Origin: Hemibagrus wyckioides
Lineage: Eukaryota; Chordata; Actinopteri; Siluriformes; Bagridae
Direction of reading: 5' to 3'
DNA length: 64,000 nt
Assembly (NCBI RefSeq): GCF_019097595.1
Contig: NC_080711.1
Location: 11,940,428-12,004,427, forward strand
The translations under genes were made by a program, and so were the position numbers. The notes under the pieces were generated by a model. That model was not told the DNA's origin. It did no database searches and was given only the letters and a program-made list of their open reading frames with translations. Positions 51,009 through 61,162 of this stretch are shown here, piece after piece. Every line of letters begins with the position of its first letter. Position 1 is the stretch's first letter.

Positions 51009-51190
51009 CACTCATAATTTAATAGTCGCATAGGCAGCATTACTGTTACTCTGTTACTCCTGAGCTCATTCTGAGACTTTAACTTCACAACACAGTTCAA
51101 CCAACACGCCAGATACTTATTAGCACCACATTCTGTTGGAAATTACATTCTTCTTGTATCCGACACATAAGGAAAGAAAACTTTTCTTTT

Positions 51191-51200
51191 CTTATATAAG
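51191..51200. promoter_or_regulatory. palindromic TATA-like box CTTATATAAG between two divergent reading frames
   Basis: The motif reads the same on both strands. It is 183 bases upstream of the il27ra ATG (minus strand) and 61 bases upstream of the ATG at 51261 (plus strand). It could serve either direction; function is inferred from placement. Confidence 0.4.
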
Positions 51201-51260
51201 TTGATCAGGAACAAGCTCCCATCGCTGCTCAACTCAAGCGTCTTCTCTTCTCTACTCCAC

Positions 51261-51731
51261 ATGTTTACACGCGCTTACTTTGGACTGTACCATGTGAACA
51301 CAGTACCGGGGACTCTCGGCTCTCTATTATGTAAATCATATGCATCCATTTCCACCGGTATACATTTCTTCATCGTTTGTAGCACTTTTTTATTTTGTAT
51401 GCGTTCAACTCAGAGTGATAGAAAATGCAATCATGCGACATGTGCTCTTAGTAAAGATTACGTGTGGCACGTGAAACCCTTCTCATGGACCAAACCAAGT
51501 GTTCCGGTCCCAAAGACCTGCTTGGATTTCCGTCAACGGTTTCGCCTTTTACAGTTACGGAAATTGACGCGTGTTCTTGTCAACTCCCGGCTACGCAAAT
51601 ATAGATATAATATTCGAGATCATCAGGACGATACTTGTGATACTTGTGTGGCGAATAAGTCTGTGAATGCGAAGAAGAATGCCTTTAAAGCTCTAGAAAA
51701 TGATTCAACCTGGTCTTTATTCAATACATAA
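51261..51731 (+). CDS. unrecognised single-exon ORF, 156 aa
   Basis: I do not recognise this protein. The frame runs from ATG (MFTRAYFGLYHVNTV) to TAA over 156 codons without a stop, long for chance in AT-rich DNA; it is also open upstream to about 51201. Visible: an N-terminal stretch with no acidic residues that could be an organelle or secretory signal, a hydrophobic run (IHFFIVCSTFLFC), then a basic, cysteine-containing half with CNHATC, RFRLLQLRKLTRVL, RLRKYRYN and CDTC, ending NDSTWSLFNT. A TATA-like motif lies 61 bases before the ATG and AATAAA lies 8 bases after the stop. It sits between il27ra (divergent) and rln3 (convergent). It could be a true compact gene, an exon of a larger one, or a decayed insertion. 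No transposon motif is seen. Confidence 0.4.
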   Translation: MFTRAYFGLYHVNTVPGTLGSLLCKSYASISTGIHFFIVCSTFLFCMRSTQSDRKCNHATCALSKDYVWHVKPFSWTKPSVPVPKTCLDFRQRFRLLQLRKLTRVLVNSRLRKYRYNIRDHQDDTCDTCVANKSVNAKKNAFKALENDSTWSLFNT

Positions 51732-51732
51732 T

Positions 51733-51745
51733 TTTATTTAATAAA
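51733..51745. promoter_or_regulatory. back-to-back poly(A) signals (TTTATTTAATAAA)
   Basis: AATAAA on the minus strand (51733-51738) would serve rln3, about 210 bases past its stop. AATAAA on the plus strand (51740-51745) would serve the ORF ending at 51731. The two signals are one base apart, giving a compact two-way terminator if both are used. Confidence 0.45.
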
Positions 51746-51896
51746 AAACAATACAATGCAGCTGAATATTAATTGTAACATGTTTGTTGACATGCATAAA
51801 CCCACTAATAACCTTATACTGATACACATGTTATGGAAAATTATGGGTTGATCAAAATAATGGGCATATTCCCGCGATTGGAAGGAACACGCACAA

Positions 51897-51898
51897 GT

Positions 51899-51929
<31 letters not shown>
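51897..51929. repeat. (CA)n microsatellite in the rln3 3' UTR
   Basis: About 15 CA units, 20 bases beyond the rln3 stop codon, and so probably transcribed as GU repeats. Confidence 0.9.
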
Positions 51930-51931
<2 letters not shown>

Positions 51932-51948
51932 GGGGATAATGACAGGTC

Positions 51949-52954
51949 TCAGCAAAGGGAGCTGATCTCACTCTTGCTGCAACCCCATTTGCAGCAGGCG
52001 TTGGAAAGTCCTACTACCACATCCCGGCCCTTCCTGCTGGAGGTGCGCAAGGCCTCCAGGACTTCATCGGAGATGATGGATCGGGCAGGTCGACTGAATT
52101 CAGAGGCCTCCTGCCGTCCTCTCACCATTTCACCAAAAGGGACAGGCTCATTGTCATCCTGAAGGGAGAATTTCTGGGGAGAGGGCAGCACCAAGCCTTC
52201 TGCAGCATCTCTGATATCTGAGCCAAACAAGTCTATGCTCAGGTCATCTGTAGACAAAGCATGGGTTTAGGATCAGCATGGGTTTTCACTCATTTCATTA
52301 GTAAACAGAAAGGCTTCATCAGTTATGCTAGTTTGTCTCATTGCTTAGATGCCTATAAATGATATAGTAATATTCTAATTGATATTCAGCACAAGTTGGG
52401 ATATCACATCAGACACAAGCTTAAAGATACCTGATTCAATTCACCCGTTAAGGTTTAGCAGAAGTGTTAAATTTTGCTGGACTTTGGCTTGTTTATTTAA
52501 CATGACTAATAAGAGAAGTTAGATTGGATCCAAGCATGTGTGTAAGCACTTGCACTCATGTCTTCTTATTCAGAATGAAAGAGGATGTAAGCATAGCTGA
52601 AGTGCAGTGTCGGAGGAAAAATGGAACTGTCATACAGGAGGTATTCCTTAGTGGGAAAAAAAATATGAAAGAGGATGTTGATCCCTCATTGCTAATATGC
52701 CTAATACAGCAGAGAACTGACTTTTCTTCTCTGAGTTGTAACACTGTACATACAGATATTTAGATAGTGAAGTGTGGGGCTGTTATCTTACCTGTGCTCA
52801 TGATGGAGCGTCTCCAGCGTGAACCTCCGCAGGTGAAGATGACTGCACGGATAAATTCACGACCACACAGTTTCACCCCATATGAGGGACCATCATAAGC
52901 TCTCACTCCAGCCAGTAGCAGACACACAGCCAACACTGCAGCTTTCCACATCAT
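51949..52954 (-). CDS. rln3: relaxin-3 preprohormone, two exons, complete
   Basis: A brain neuropeptide of the insulin/relaxin superfamily, secreted as disulphide-linked B and A chains that signal through RXFP3-type receptors. Exon 1 (52792-52954) encodes the signal peptide (MMWKAAVLAVCLLLAG) and the B chain with LCGREFIRAVIFTCGGSRW, carrying the RxxxRxxI receptor-binding cassette. The intron interrupts the C-peptide region, as in other relaxin genes. Exon 2 (51949-52247) encodes the connecting peptide, an RKGR convertase site and the A chain DVVVGLSNACCKWGCSKSEI, closing SSLC and TGA. Total 153 aa. All six cysteines are present. The A and B chains are close to identical to human relaxin-3, while the C-peptide is freely diverged. 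A paralogue label (3a or 3b) cannot be assigned here. Confidence 0.95.
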
Positions 52955-53087
52955 GGACTAGTTGGAGAAAAACTAGAGGATTTTAGAAGTTAAGGTGTTT
53001 AGCAATAAGTCTCTTGTTTTCTAATGCTGCTTGTTGTAGCTTTTTCCCAAGAGAGGAGAATTTTGATTGCCCCAAATCCCAAATGTC

Positions 53088-53097
53088 CTTTATAAAG
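53088..53097 (-). promoter_or_regulatory. rln3 TATA box
   Basis: CTTTATAAAG lies 135 bases upstream of the rln3 ATG, which places transcription start near 53060 and gives a 5' UTR of about 105 bases. The motif is palindromic, but only rln3 lies at the right distance. Confidence 0.55.
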
Positions 53098-53445
53098 GAG
53101 TGTGACAGATACACAAGTATACACACACCCACACAGTGTTCGTCACACCGACCCACCTGACTGAAGAGTCATAGATAACCCGATGATACAAGACCAGAGA
53201 CCTTTCCATAGACAAAGCAGTGGCCTGAAAAGGTATAATTAACTAACACCCAAGATGAAAAACAAAAGAATCTGTTTCAGCAGATTAAAAAGGGCATTTA
53301 TGGACGTAAACACACTTGGCATTTGTTTTCTATGTGTATTACATTGTTCCTGGCTTATTTACCCTTCTTGCTTCCCAACACACTTTGACAGTACTATTTT
53401 ATGTCCGTCACCCAGGTTTAATTTAAATAGTTTCAAATGATAAAC

Positions 53446-53467
53446 TTTTATATTATTATTATTGTTC

Positions 53468-53503
<36 letters not shown>

Positions 53504-53504
53504 G
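53446..53504. repeat. (ATT)n microsatellite
   Basis: About 15 units with interruptions, in the spacer between the rln3 promoter and the LINE. Confidence 0.9.
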
Positions 53505-53654
53505 AGAAACAACAAATAGACATTACTGCCTTATATAACCTCACCATCAGTAAGATTTTTACTCTATTACATTGGTTTGAAATAGTACTTACAAAATTCA
53601 ACTGAAAACCATATAGTATGTATAATAAGTATAATATAAATAACATTTATGAAA

Positions 53655-54900
53655 TGTATCAGTCAGGATTTGGGCCTCATCATAGCACAGAAAATACTGT
53701 TACTAACTTTAAAATAATAAAATACTGTTACTAACTTTTAAAGCACTAAATGGTTCGTGCCGCAGTACTTGAGCGATCTTTTAGTCTTTTATGATCCGCC
53801 ACGCCTACTCCGATCAAAGGGTGCTGGTTACTTGGTAGTACCTCAAGTAACAAAGGCTACAGCAGGGGGCAGAGCTTTCTCTTTCAAAGCCCCAAAGTTA
53901 TGGAACAGCCTTCCAATTAGTGTTCGGGATTCAGACACAGTCTCAATGTTTAAGTCTAGGCCTAAGACACATTTCTTTAGTCAAGCTTTTAATATATAGT
54001 TCTTAGGTAAAGGAGCAGATCTGGAAGGTTCATGGGCATAGAGTGTTTGGTGTACTGGGATGTTTGGATGCTGTCACCCTCGCAAGTCGCTCAGGATTGC
54101 TGACTGTGAAGTGGTTGGACGCCTTATGTCCCGGGAAGCCTTCATGTCTGTCACCTTCTGGCTCTCTCCCTTTTAGTCATGCTGTCATAGCTAGTCTTGG
54201 CGGAGTCCCTGCCTGCACTTTACACATAATCTACATTGTCTTAAACATCACATGATCAGAATCATTCTTAATATCTTTCTCTTTCTCTCTCTGTCTTTCT
54301 CTGTCGAGCTATACACCCCACTCCTGAGCTCCCACTGTTTGCCAGTTCCATCGTGACCACTGCCCTACCCCTGGTCGGAGTCTCATCGCTTGTTGGTGCC
54401 CACTGATGCTGTGGATGGATCTGTGTGACCCAGGAGACAGCCATGGACAGAGCCACTTGGGGACTTTCATACAGTCACAGATCTGCCATTACATCTGTCA
54501 GCCCGTGACAGCAAAGAACTAGTGTCTATAATGACCTTAGAAACTACACTGACCTAATAGTTCCTCATGGGCCATTGATTTCTGTTGTAGAAAGGACATT
54601 ATCAGTTACAGTGTCACCCAAATGAGGATGGGTTCCCTTCTGAGCCTGGTTCCTCTCAAGGTTTCTTCCTTATTCCATCCCAGGGAGTTTTTCCTTGCCA
54701 CAGTCGCCACAGGCTTGCTCATTAGGGATAAAATAGTTTAATTATTAAATTTAATGATTTACTCTTATTTATTTATTTATTTTATTTTATTTTTTATATA
54801 TTTTTCCCCTCCCCTTTCTCTGTTTTTCTCCTTTTGTAAAGCTGCTTTGTGACAATGTTCATTGTAAAAGGCGCTATACAAAATAAATTGAATTGAATTG
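53655..54900 (+). mobile_element. internally deleted fish LINE with intact 3' end
   Basis: It starts with a reverse-transcriptase block (YQSGFGPHHSTENT, compare the LINE motif QSGFRPHHSTETAL) at about 53657-53700. It then jumps to the protein's C-terminus (PQYLSDLLVFYDPPRLLRSK, AFSFKAPKLWNSLP, KTHFFSQAFNI, stop at 53999). A long 3' untranslated region follows, ending 'ggcgctatacaaaataaatt' with a GAATT tandem tail at about 54888-54900. The catalytic domain is missing. The element is inactive and lies between rln3 and rfx1. Confidence 0.8.
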
Positions 54901-56285
54901 AAATAACACAGAAATACATAAAAACATAGTGATCTAATACAGTAATACCAGCTACATATGTAGATAAATAGAATAAAGTAAAATTTGAAGGCAAATATGG
55001 TTTATCTTGATGTACAAGGCAAGGTCTATAATATGTGTCATTTCAGTGAGTAGGACTGACTAACCCAGACATTTCCAGTTACTGAAAATGTTTTAAAGCA
55101 TGAAAAATCATGTATTTAGCAAGAAGGTACATTTTGGGAATTGAAAACTGCACCTAAATATGCGGATGAGGAATATACATTTCTGAATATCTGCAAAGAA
55201 ACAGGACATTATTTTAATGGCGTGTAAGTGCAAAATGCACTACCAAGCAAATATAGAAATACCCCAACTCTAACAGAAAATGTATTGGTCTATCACATGC
55301 TCATTGCTGATTGGTCACTGCAATAATTGGACCACAACAATGAAAAAGAACTGCACACTTTTATTTTGTAAGGTAGCCTACAAAAATTATTTTGTGCAAA
55401 ATTACTTATTATAGTGAGGAGTAGTGAAGATCGATTCTAAATAACCCGGCCTCCTTTTGCCATGTTTTTTTCTGCAGACGCATACCTATTAATACATATA
55501 TGATTCACATTTCCTCATATTGTCTTATATCTCCTAGCTTACTCAGACTAATGTATGCTGTGGACAGTTAGCAACAATACTCATTGTTCAGTATGGACTA
55601 ACAATTTCACTTTTGACTTAATGTTACTGATATGTTTTTAATTTGCTGTATAATTTTGGTGTGCTTTTGTGTTGTTTTTGTGTAGTGTGAGGTGAGCAGT
55701 GCTAGCCATCACAGGCCAGAAGGGGACAGGGTTCGAGAGCCACACAAGATGCAGAGAGCTTGACATTTTCAAAAGGCGATAACGCATTCGGCCTATCTTT
55801 TTAGAAACACATAGCCAAAGGTCTCCAATTTCCCAAATGACAAGGGAGTAACTGAATTTGTTATTAGCACGTTGATAATAATACAAACAGCATGACATTT
55901 TCAGAGACATTCACCAAAATATGCACATCCTCACATTGTTTGCACATGACAGATGAGAGGGCAAGGCAGGGCAGAAAAAAATGTCTGTCAAATAAATTTC
56001 AGGCCCACATTGAAAAAAATTTGTTTAAATTCAGTTAGTTTTATTGTCTTGGGAAGAGAAATATATTCTTTCTCTCATCATGTCCTTAACAAACGCCAGG
56101 CCTTTTGCTCAGTGTACGGAATTTGTGTTGTGAAGTTGTGAAGAAGAACTCTGAAGACCATTGATCACCGTCACGTTGTGATTAAACATTCATCCGTTAT
56201 TGTGTAAAGGACAAAATGGCAATATATATAAATATACATATCTACATTTTTCATTAAATCGATTTTCGCACCTTCTGCCATTTTA
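54901..56285. other. spacer between the LINE and the rfx1 promoter
   Basis: No convincing exon, RNA gene or repeat family seen. An open frame on the minus strand at 55638-55910 has no recognisable motif and is probably chance. Confidence 0.5.
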
Positions 56286-56289
56286 AATC

Positions 56290-57100
56290 AACAGAACGTA
56301 GACCGGCTACGAGCTCGTGCGCCTTTAAGGCTGCTCACAGCAATGACCGACGGCAAATTCGGACAAATAAGGAGATGCAGACAAGACTGACACCTGCTCT
56401 CAACCAATAGATGACACACAACTTCGGTGTCGTGTCTCCATTTGGACCAATCAGTCATAACCAAGGGGGTGGGATGTGAGCGGGTGGGTAGCAACAGTTG
56501 CCCGGGTGAGGACGAAGCGCCATAGCCACGGTAGTCCTGGCGACAAGAGCCCAGCAACAAGAATCAACAACAACAGCCCGATTCATTGAAACGCTAAAAA
56601 AATCAAACATAGCGGTGGAAAAAACACTCGGATTAAAAGGTGAATAAATTTCTTTGGATTTTTTTTGCATATCAAATGACATAACGAACGAAAGGGAAAC
56701 GATTATGGTTGTTTTTTTTTTAAACCGAGACTGTATATAATGTGTCAGTAGCCATTATTTGCACTAGCCCTGCTAAGTGATGAAAGATGCTCGAAAAGAT
56801 GCTCGGCACAGGGAATAAGCGCAGGCGATGCGAAACAACACTGCGCGCACAACGCAAAACTGCTGTCGGCCTCGTACTAGCTGCTCGTTGTTATGGCGAT
56901 GCCAAACGCTACACTGATTGTACAAAATGGCGGGTTGTTAGCGAGGATATGCGAGTCTGCACATTGGGCTAGCTAGCCAGCGCGAGATAGCAACCTCGGC
57001 TCACTCTCAGTAGCTCGCGAGCGTTGCTAGGTAGCCAGCCGCTGCAAATAAACGCCGTTGGCATAGCTACACCGGATCCACTATTTCCGGCTAAAAGGTG
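56290..57100 (+). promoter_or_regulatory. rfx1 promoter and 5' untranslated region
   Basis: GC content and CpG density rise here relative to the flanks. Two CCAAT-type boxes are seen (about 56403 and 56448), plus an AAAATGGCGG YY1-like site near 56926, several GTTGC/GCAAC half-sites and an imperfect X-box GTTGTTATGGCGAT at 56887-56900. The first exon is probably non-coding, because the start codon at 57978 follows a clear splice acceptor. Candidate donors include GTGAAT near 56640; the exon end is not certain. Confidence 0.5.
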
Positions 57101-57654
57101 GTTAAATGTTACAGCAAAATCTAAAATCTATGCGATTCACATGCAGGTATGCCGCTGCAACGCAGGTGCATTGCAAATATCTGGTTTCCTGTTCATGTAG
57201 TAATATTCAGGTTCAGTCCTCTAAACGGTTGCACTGAACCGGTTTCACTTCACTTTCGCCTCAGAAGCGTCCTCTATTAAATAGCCATTATATAAAGGAC
57301 ATTCACTTCACTTAATAAAGGGAAAGGGAAGTGGTGTTGCCAAGGGGTTTGCTGTATAATATATAAATATATATATATAAAAAAGTGTGTCTATGGAGAC
57401 AGTGAAACTATAAATAGCAGAATAAGGAACTACCAGCCACTGGCATTTTCATGAGCAGTATTAAGCTTTCAGAAACGCCTTCAGTCCTTCAGTTTTACAG
57501 CAGTGCAAGCTTGGAGTCTGAGCACAAAGAGATCATATTACTAGTAAACAGGACACCAAATCCTCTACCTGATATTCCTTTCTCTTTGGGCAAGGCTTCT
57601 ATGTAATGGCTGTTAGGGGAAGACCAGAGTGCAGGAATTTTCTGATACACTGAG

Positions 57655-57862
57655 TGAGGCACCATGGATACACCAACGGGCATCATGCACGCACACATCC
57701 TCACACTCATTCACTCATTCAGCAGTATAGAATAGCCAGTGTTTCTGGGAGGTGGGAGGAAACCGGAGAACCCGGAGAAAACCCAGGCAAACACAGGGAG
57801 GACATCGATCCCAGGACGCTGGAGCTGTGAGGCTACAATTCTGCCCGTTGTACCACCTGTCG
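57655..57862 (-). mobile_element. SINE-like repeat just upstream of the rfx1 start exon
   Basis: Reverse-oriented member of the 15985-16320 family and better preserved: 'ggaggaaaccggagaacccg', 'gagaaaacccaggcaaacac' and, at its tRNA-like end, 'ctggagctgtgaggctacaa'. It ends about 90 bases before the 3' splice site at 57956. Confidence 0.7.
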
Positions 57863-57977
57863 ATTTCTTTATCAGTCACAATCAACCTGTGCTGAACTCA
57901 CATGCTCTGGATTCCGTTTTGAGATCATGTTTTGAGACGTTCTGTGTGATTTGCAGCGTTTCAGCCAGACGTTTACG

Positions 57978-58617
57978 ATGGCGACTCCAGCTTATGTCGG
58001 GGAGCTGCAGCAGACCTCCCAGCCTCCAGCGGGCGCTGTAACCGTAACGCCAGGCCAGCCTGTTGTTGTCACTACTGCAGCGCCTCAGCAGTACCTGTCA
58101 GAGCTGCAAAATACCGTGACCTCAGTCTCAGCATCGGCAACCTCCGGTCAGGTCACTCCCCCTCCTGCACAAACCCCACCCACACAAGCCCCACCCACAC
58201 AGACTCAGTATGTCCCAGCTGAGATGCAGAATTCACCCACACAGTCCAGCAATGCCCAGAACACACCGCAGTACATCGTGGTTACAGTTACAGGTGAGTT
58301 GCCTTACATCAAACAAGATACAAGGTACTAACTGTTTCATTACAGCTGTATTATAACAATAGGTATTGTGTGTTATAACAATGGGTAAAACTTTTATAAT
58401 AATGTAATAAAATCTGTACTATGATCTTTCTTTCTTTTTTTGTAATCCAGCTTTCAGTTTTCTGCCACCTCTCACATTTTTCTTTGTGTCTTTCTTCCTC
58501 CAGAGGGCTCCATCCATTCCAGTGACTCGGTTTCAGATTCCAGCCCTCCACCTGCAGTGGTACAGACTGGAGTTCCAACTCAGGTGGTGCAGCAGGTGCA
58601 GTCAGCGCAGCAGGTAA

Positions 58618-58649
<32 letters not shown>

Positions 58650-59487
58650 ACACACACACACACACAGAAAGCATAGGGACCACAGTTTGCTTTGGATATA
58701 TACTCAATTGTTCTGTAAAAATAGATTTTTATGTTCTTCACAATGCAAAACCATCTCAATCAAAACAGCTCAATCAGCCATCATTTCTTTACAGAATGTA
58801 GCATCATTTATAGCATTTATGGTACAGCATCATTATGTCCAGTATTTCTTAGTTTTTTCACAACTGAAACATAACAGATAATAACAGAACAGATGTCAGA
58901 TAATCATATATCATAATTAAAAATGTTTTCCTTCATCGTTAACTCAAAATAAGGTTATTAGCGCAACTGTAGCATGTACTCACTTCATTAGCAACACAGC
59001 ACAATTGAGTCACAGGATCCCACTGGTAGACAGGATGGCTTGCCAATTTGAAAACTAAAGACTTTACCCTATTTAAAACATCAGTCCTTTACCCAGTACA
59101 TTTCCCTGTCAGTTGTTCCAAACAAACTCTTTTAGATAATGTGCTGGGAATCTGAACCCATGTTTTTAACAATATATATTTTGCTCTTGTCTTAGTTGCT
59201 ATTGTAAAGGCTCTTCCATATGTTTAATCTAAAATGTCACTCATTATATGTGTTCATTTATTTTATATTGCTACATTTTGCTTTTTTATTAAGGGTGAGA
59301 ATAATTATAGAGTCGACTGTATTATAATGGTCAGTGTATCTGCTATGTGCGTTGTCATAGAAACACCCGATTTACAGAGTCCAAGATGATGAACAGCGCT
59401 GATAGAATCTCTGAGTCGTTATCCTATAATTAATGTGATTTAGACACAGTAATGAACAAACTAATATTTGGATGGAAATATGTACAC

Positions 59488-59535
<48 letters not shown>

Positions 59536-61131
59536 TACAAACACATACACAATGGGCCTCATTTATGAATATTTTAGTGAATTGCCAAACTGAATTTGAA
59601 ATCCTGGCAGACAGAAAAGCTGTTTTTCTTTGTATTTGTGCTGGGTTGATCAATGCCTTATCAAATACGTTCATGGCATGCCAGATTTAAATGTAGTCTA
59701 TAAAAGGCAAAACTCTCCCATAGAGATGGAATGACAGATGATTAGCAAACAGTCGGCTCTTCAGCATCGTATGCGCTAAATCTTCCAATGCAGCTCAGCC
59801 ACTGCAGTGTGTTTGTTATTACTGACACAAATATGTGCTAATGGAATGGCTAGTCTTATTTGTCTTAATTCATGCATTTGTTTTGGATTGCTTTTTTTTC
59901 CGCTCAAGTCTTTAATTTAGCAATAGTACAGAAACTCCCATTAATTATATGATTTGAAATTGAGGCTCACTCATTTTCTCCGGACGAATTGGATTTTCAT
60001 GAGTACCACATTTCTTGTTCCTGTGAACAGTTTAGAAATATAGAAAACATGTGGTAGCATCGTAAAGTTTTTCCACGTTGGCTCGGCTGTGATGCTTTTT
60101 AACAATATTGTCACACTGCACAGCCCTTCGAAGGCTTGTTCCTTTCTCAAGAGAGTTCAGTTTGTCAGCCTACCAAGGCTGAACAGGGCACACAAATGAG
60201 CGTCACCAGCCTACAGCCTGTAGACTTGACTCGGGAAGTGATCTCTCTCTCAAGCCTCATTTTTCTTTAAGAAAACATTCATACTTCTACACCCAACCTC
60301 ACATGTTCTCCTACATGCTTACAGTCTGTCCAACATTGTTCTTAGTAACACATGACTCCTTACAGTAGGTGTCAAAACTGTTCTCTGAGCTTAGGCAGAG
60401 AAATGTATAATCCTGCCTTGTTTACTTCCAGATTCCTCATAGACAGCAAATAAGGAAGACAGAGAGGCAGAGGGAGGAGTGGAACAGAGAGAGAGATGAG
60501 TGGAAGGAGAATAGGGCAGATGTAGGAGTTATAGAAGAAAGACACTTAGGGGCATCTGTGGAAGCTAACACTCTGTCAGTCAGCAGTAGAGAAGTCTTCA
60601 TGCTGGAATACCCCACAACCTTCCCCAACTTAGCCCTGTATCTGCCTGTAGTTTTGCCCTCATTTGCCTTCTCAGTTCCTGTCCTTGCTCTGAGCTGTGA
60701 GCCAGAACAGGCGCTCTACACTTACATCCTCAGAGCCACCGCTGTACACCCCTCCTTGTTTGACGTGTTCTCTGACCATAGAGTAGGTGTCTGTAACAGG
60801 AAGAGATGCAATGGTTGTTGTTTTTCTGAACCTAGTATATGTGGTAGTCCTTGTTCTGAAGTTTGAGTCTCGAGGTAAGAATGTTCCTTATAACCAGAAG
60901 TTTTGAACATACTTAGAAAGAGGAAGAGATGCAGCAAGGATGGAAGTGAAAAAGCTTTTATTTTGGGCAGGATTTTCTAATGTCAGTGTGTGTTTCTGTG
61001 TGTGTGTGTGTTCTCATGTGCAGCAGCTGCAGCAGGTACCCGTGCAGCATGTGTACACTAACCAAGTGCAGTATGTGGAGGGAGGAGACACAAGCTACAC
61101 CACCAGCACCATGTGAGTTTAATGGCTGTCT

Positions 61132-61162
<31 letters not shown>

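Noticed and set aside
55638..55910. 90-codon minus-strand frame in the spacer before rfx1
   Set aside because: No motif and no promoter or poly(A) context; consistent with chance.
60558..60866. 102-codon plus-strand frame in the rfx1 intron
   Set aside because: No recognisable motif, no fit to RFX1 sequence and no matching splice sites in phase.
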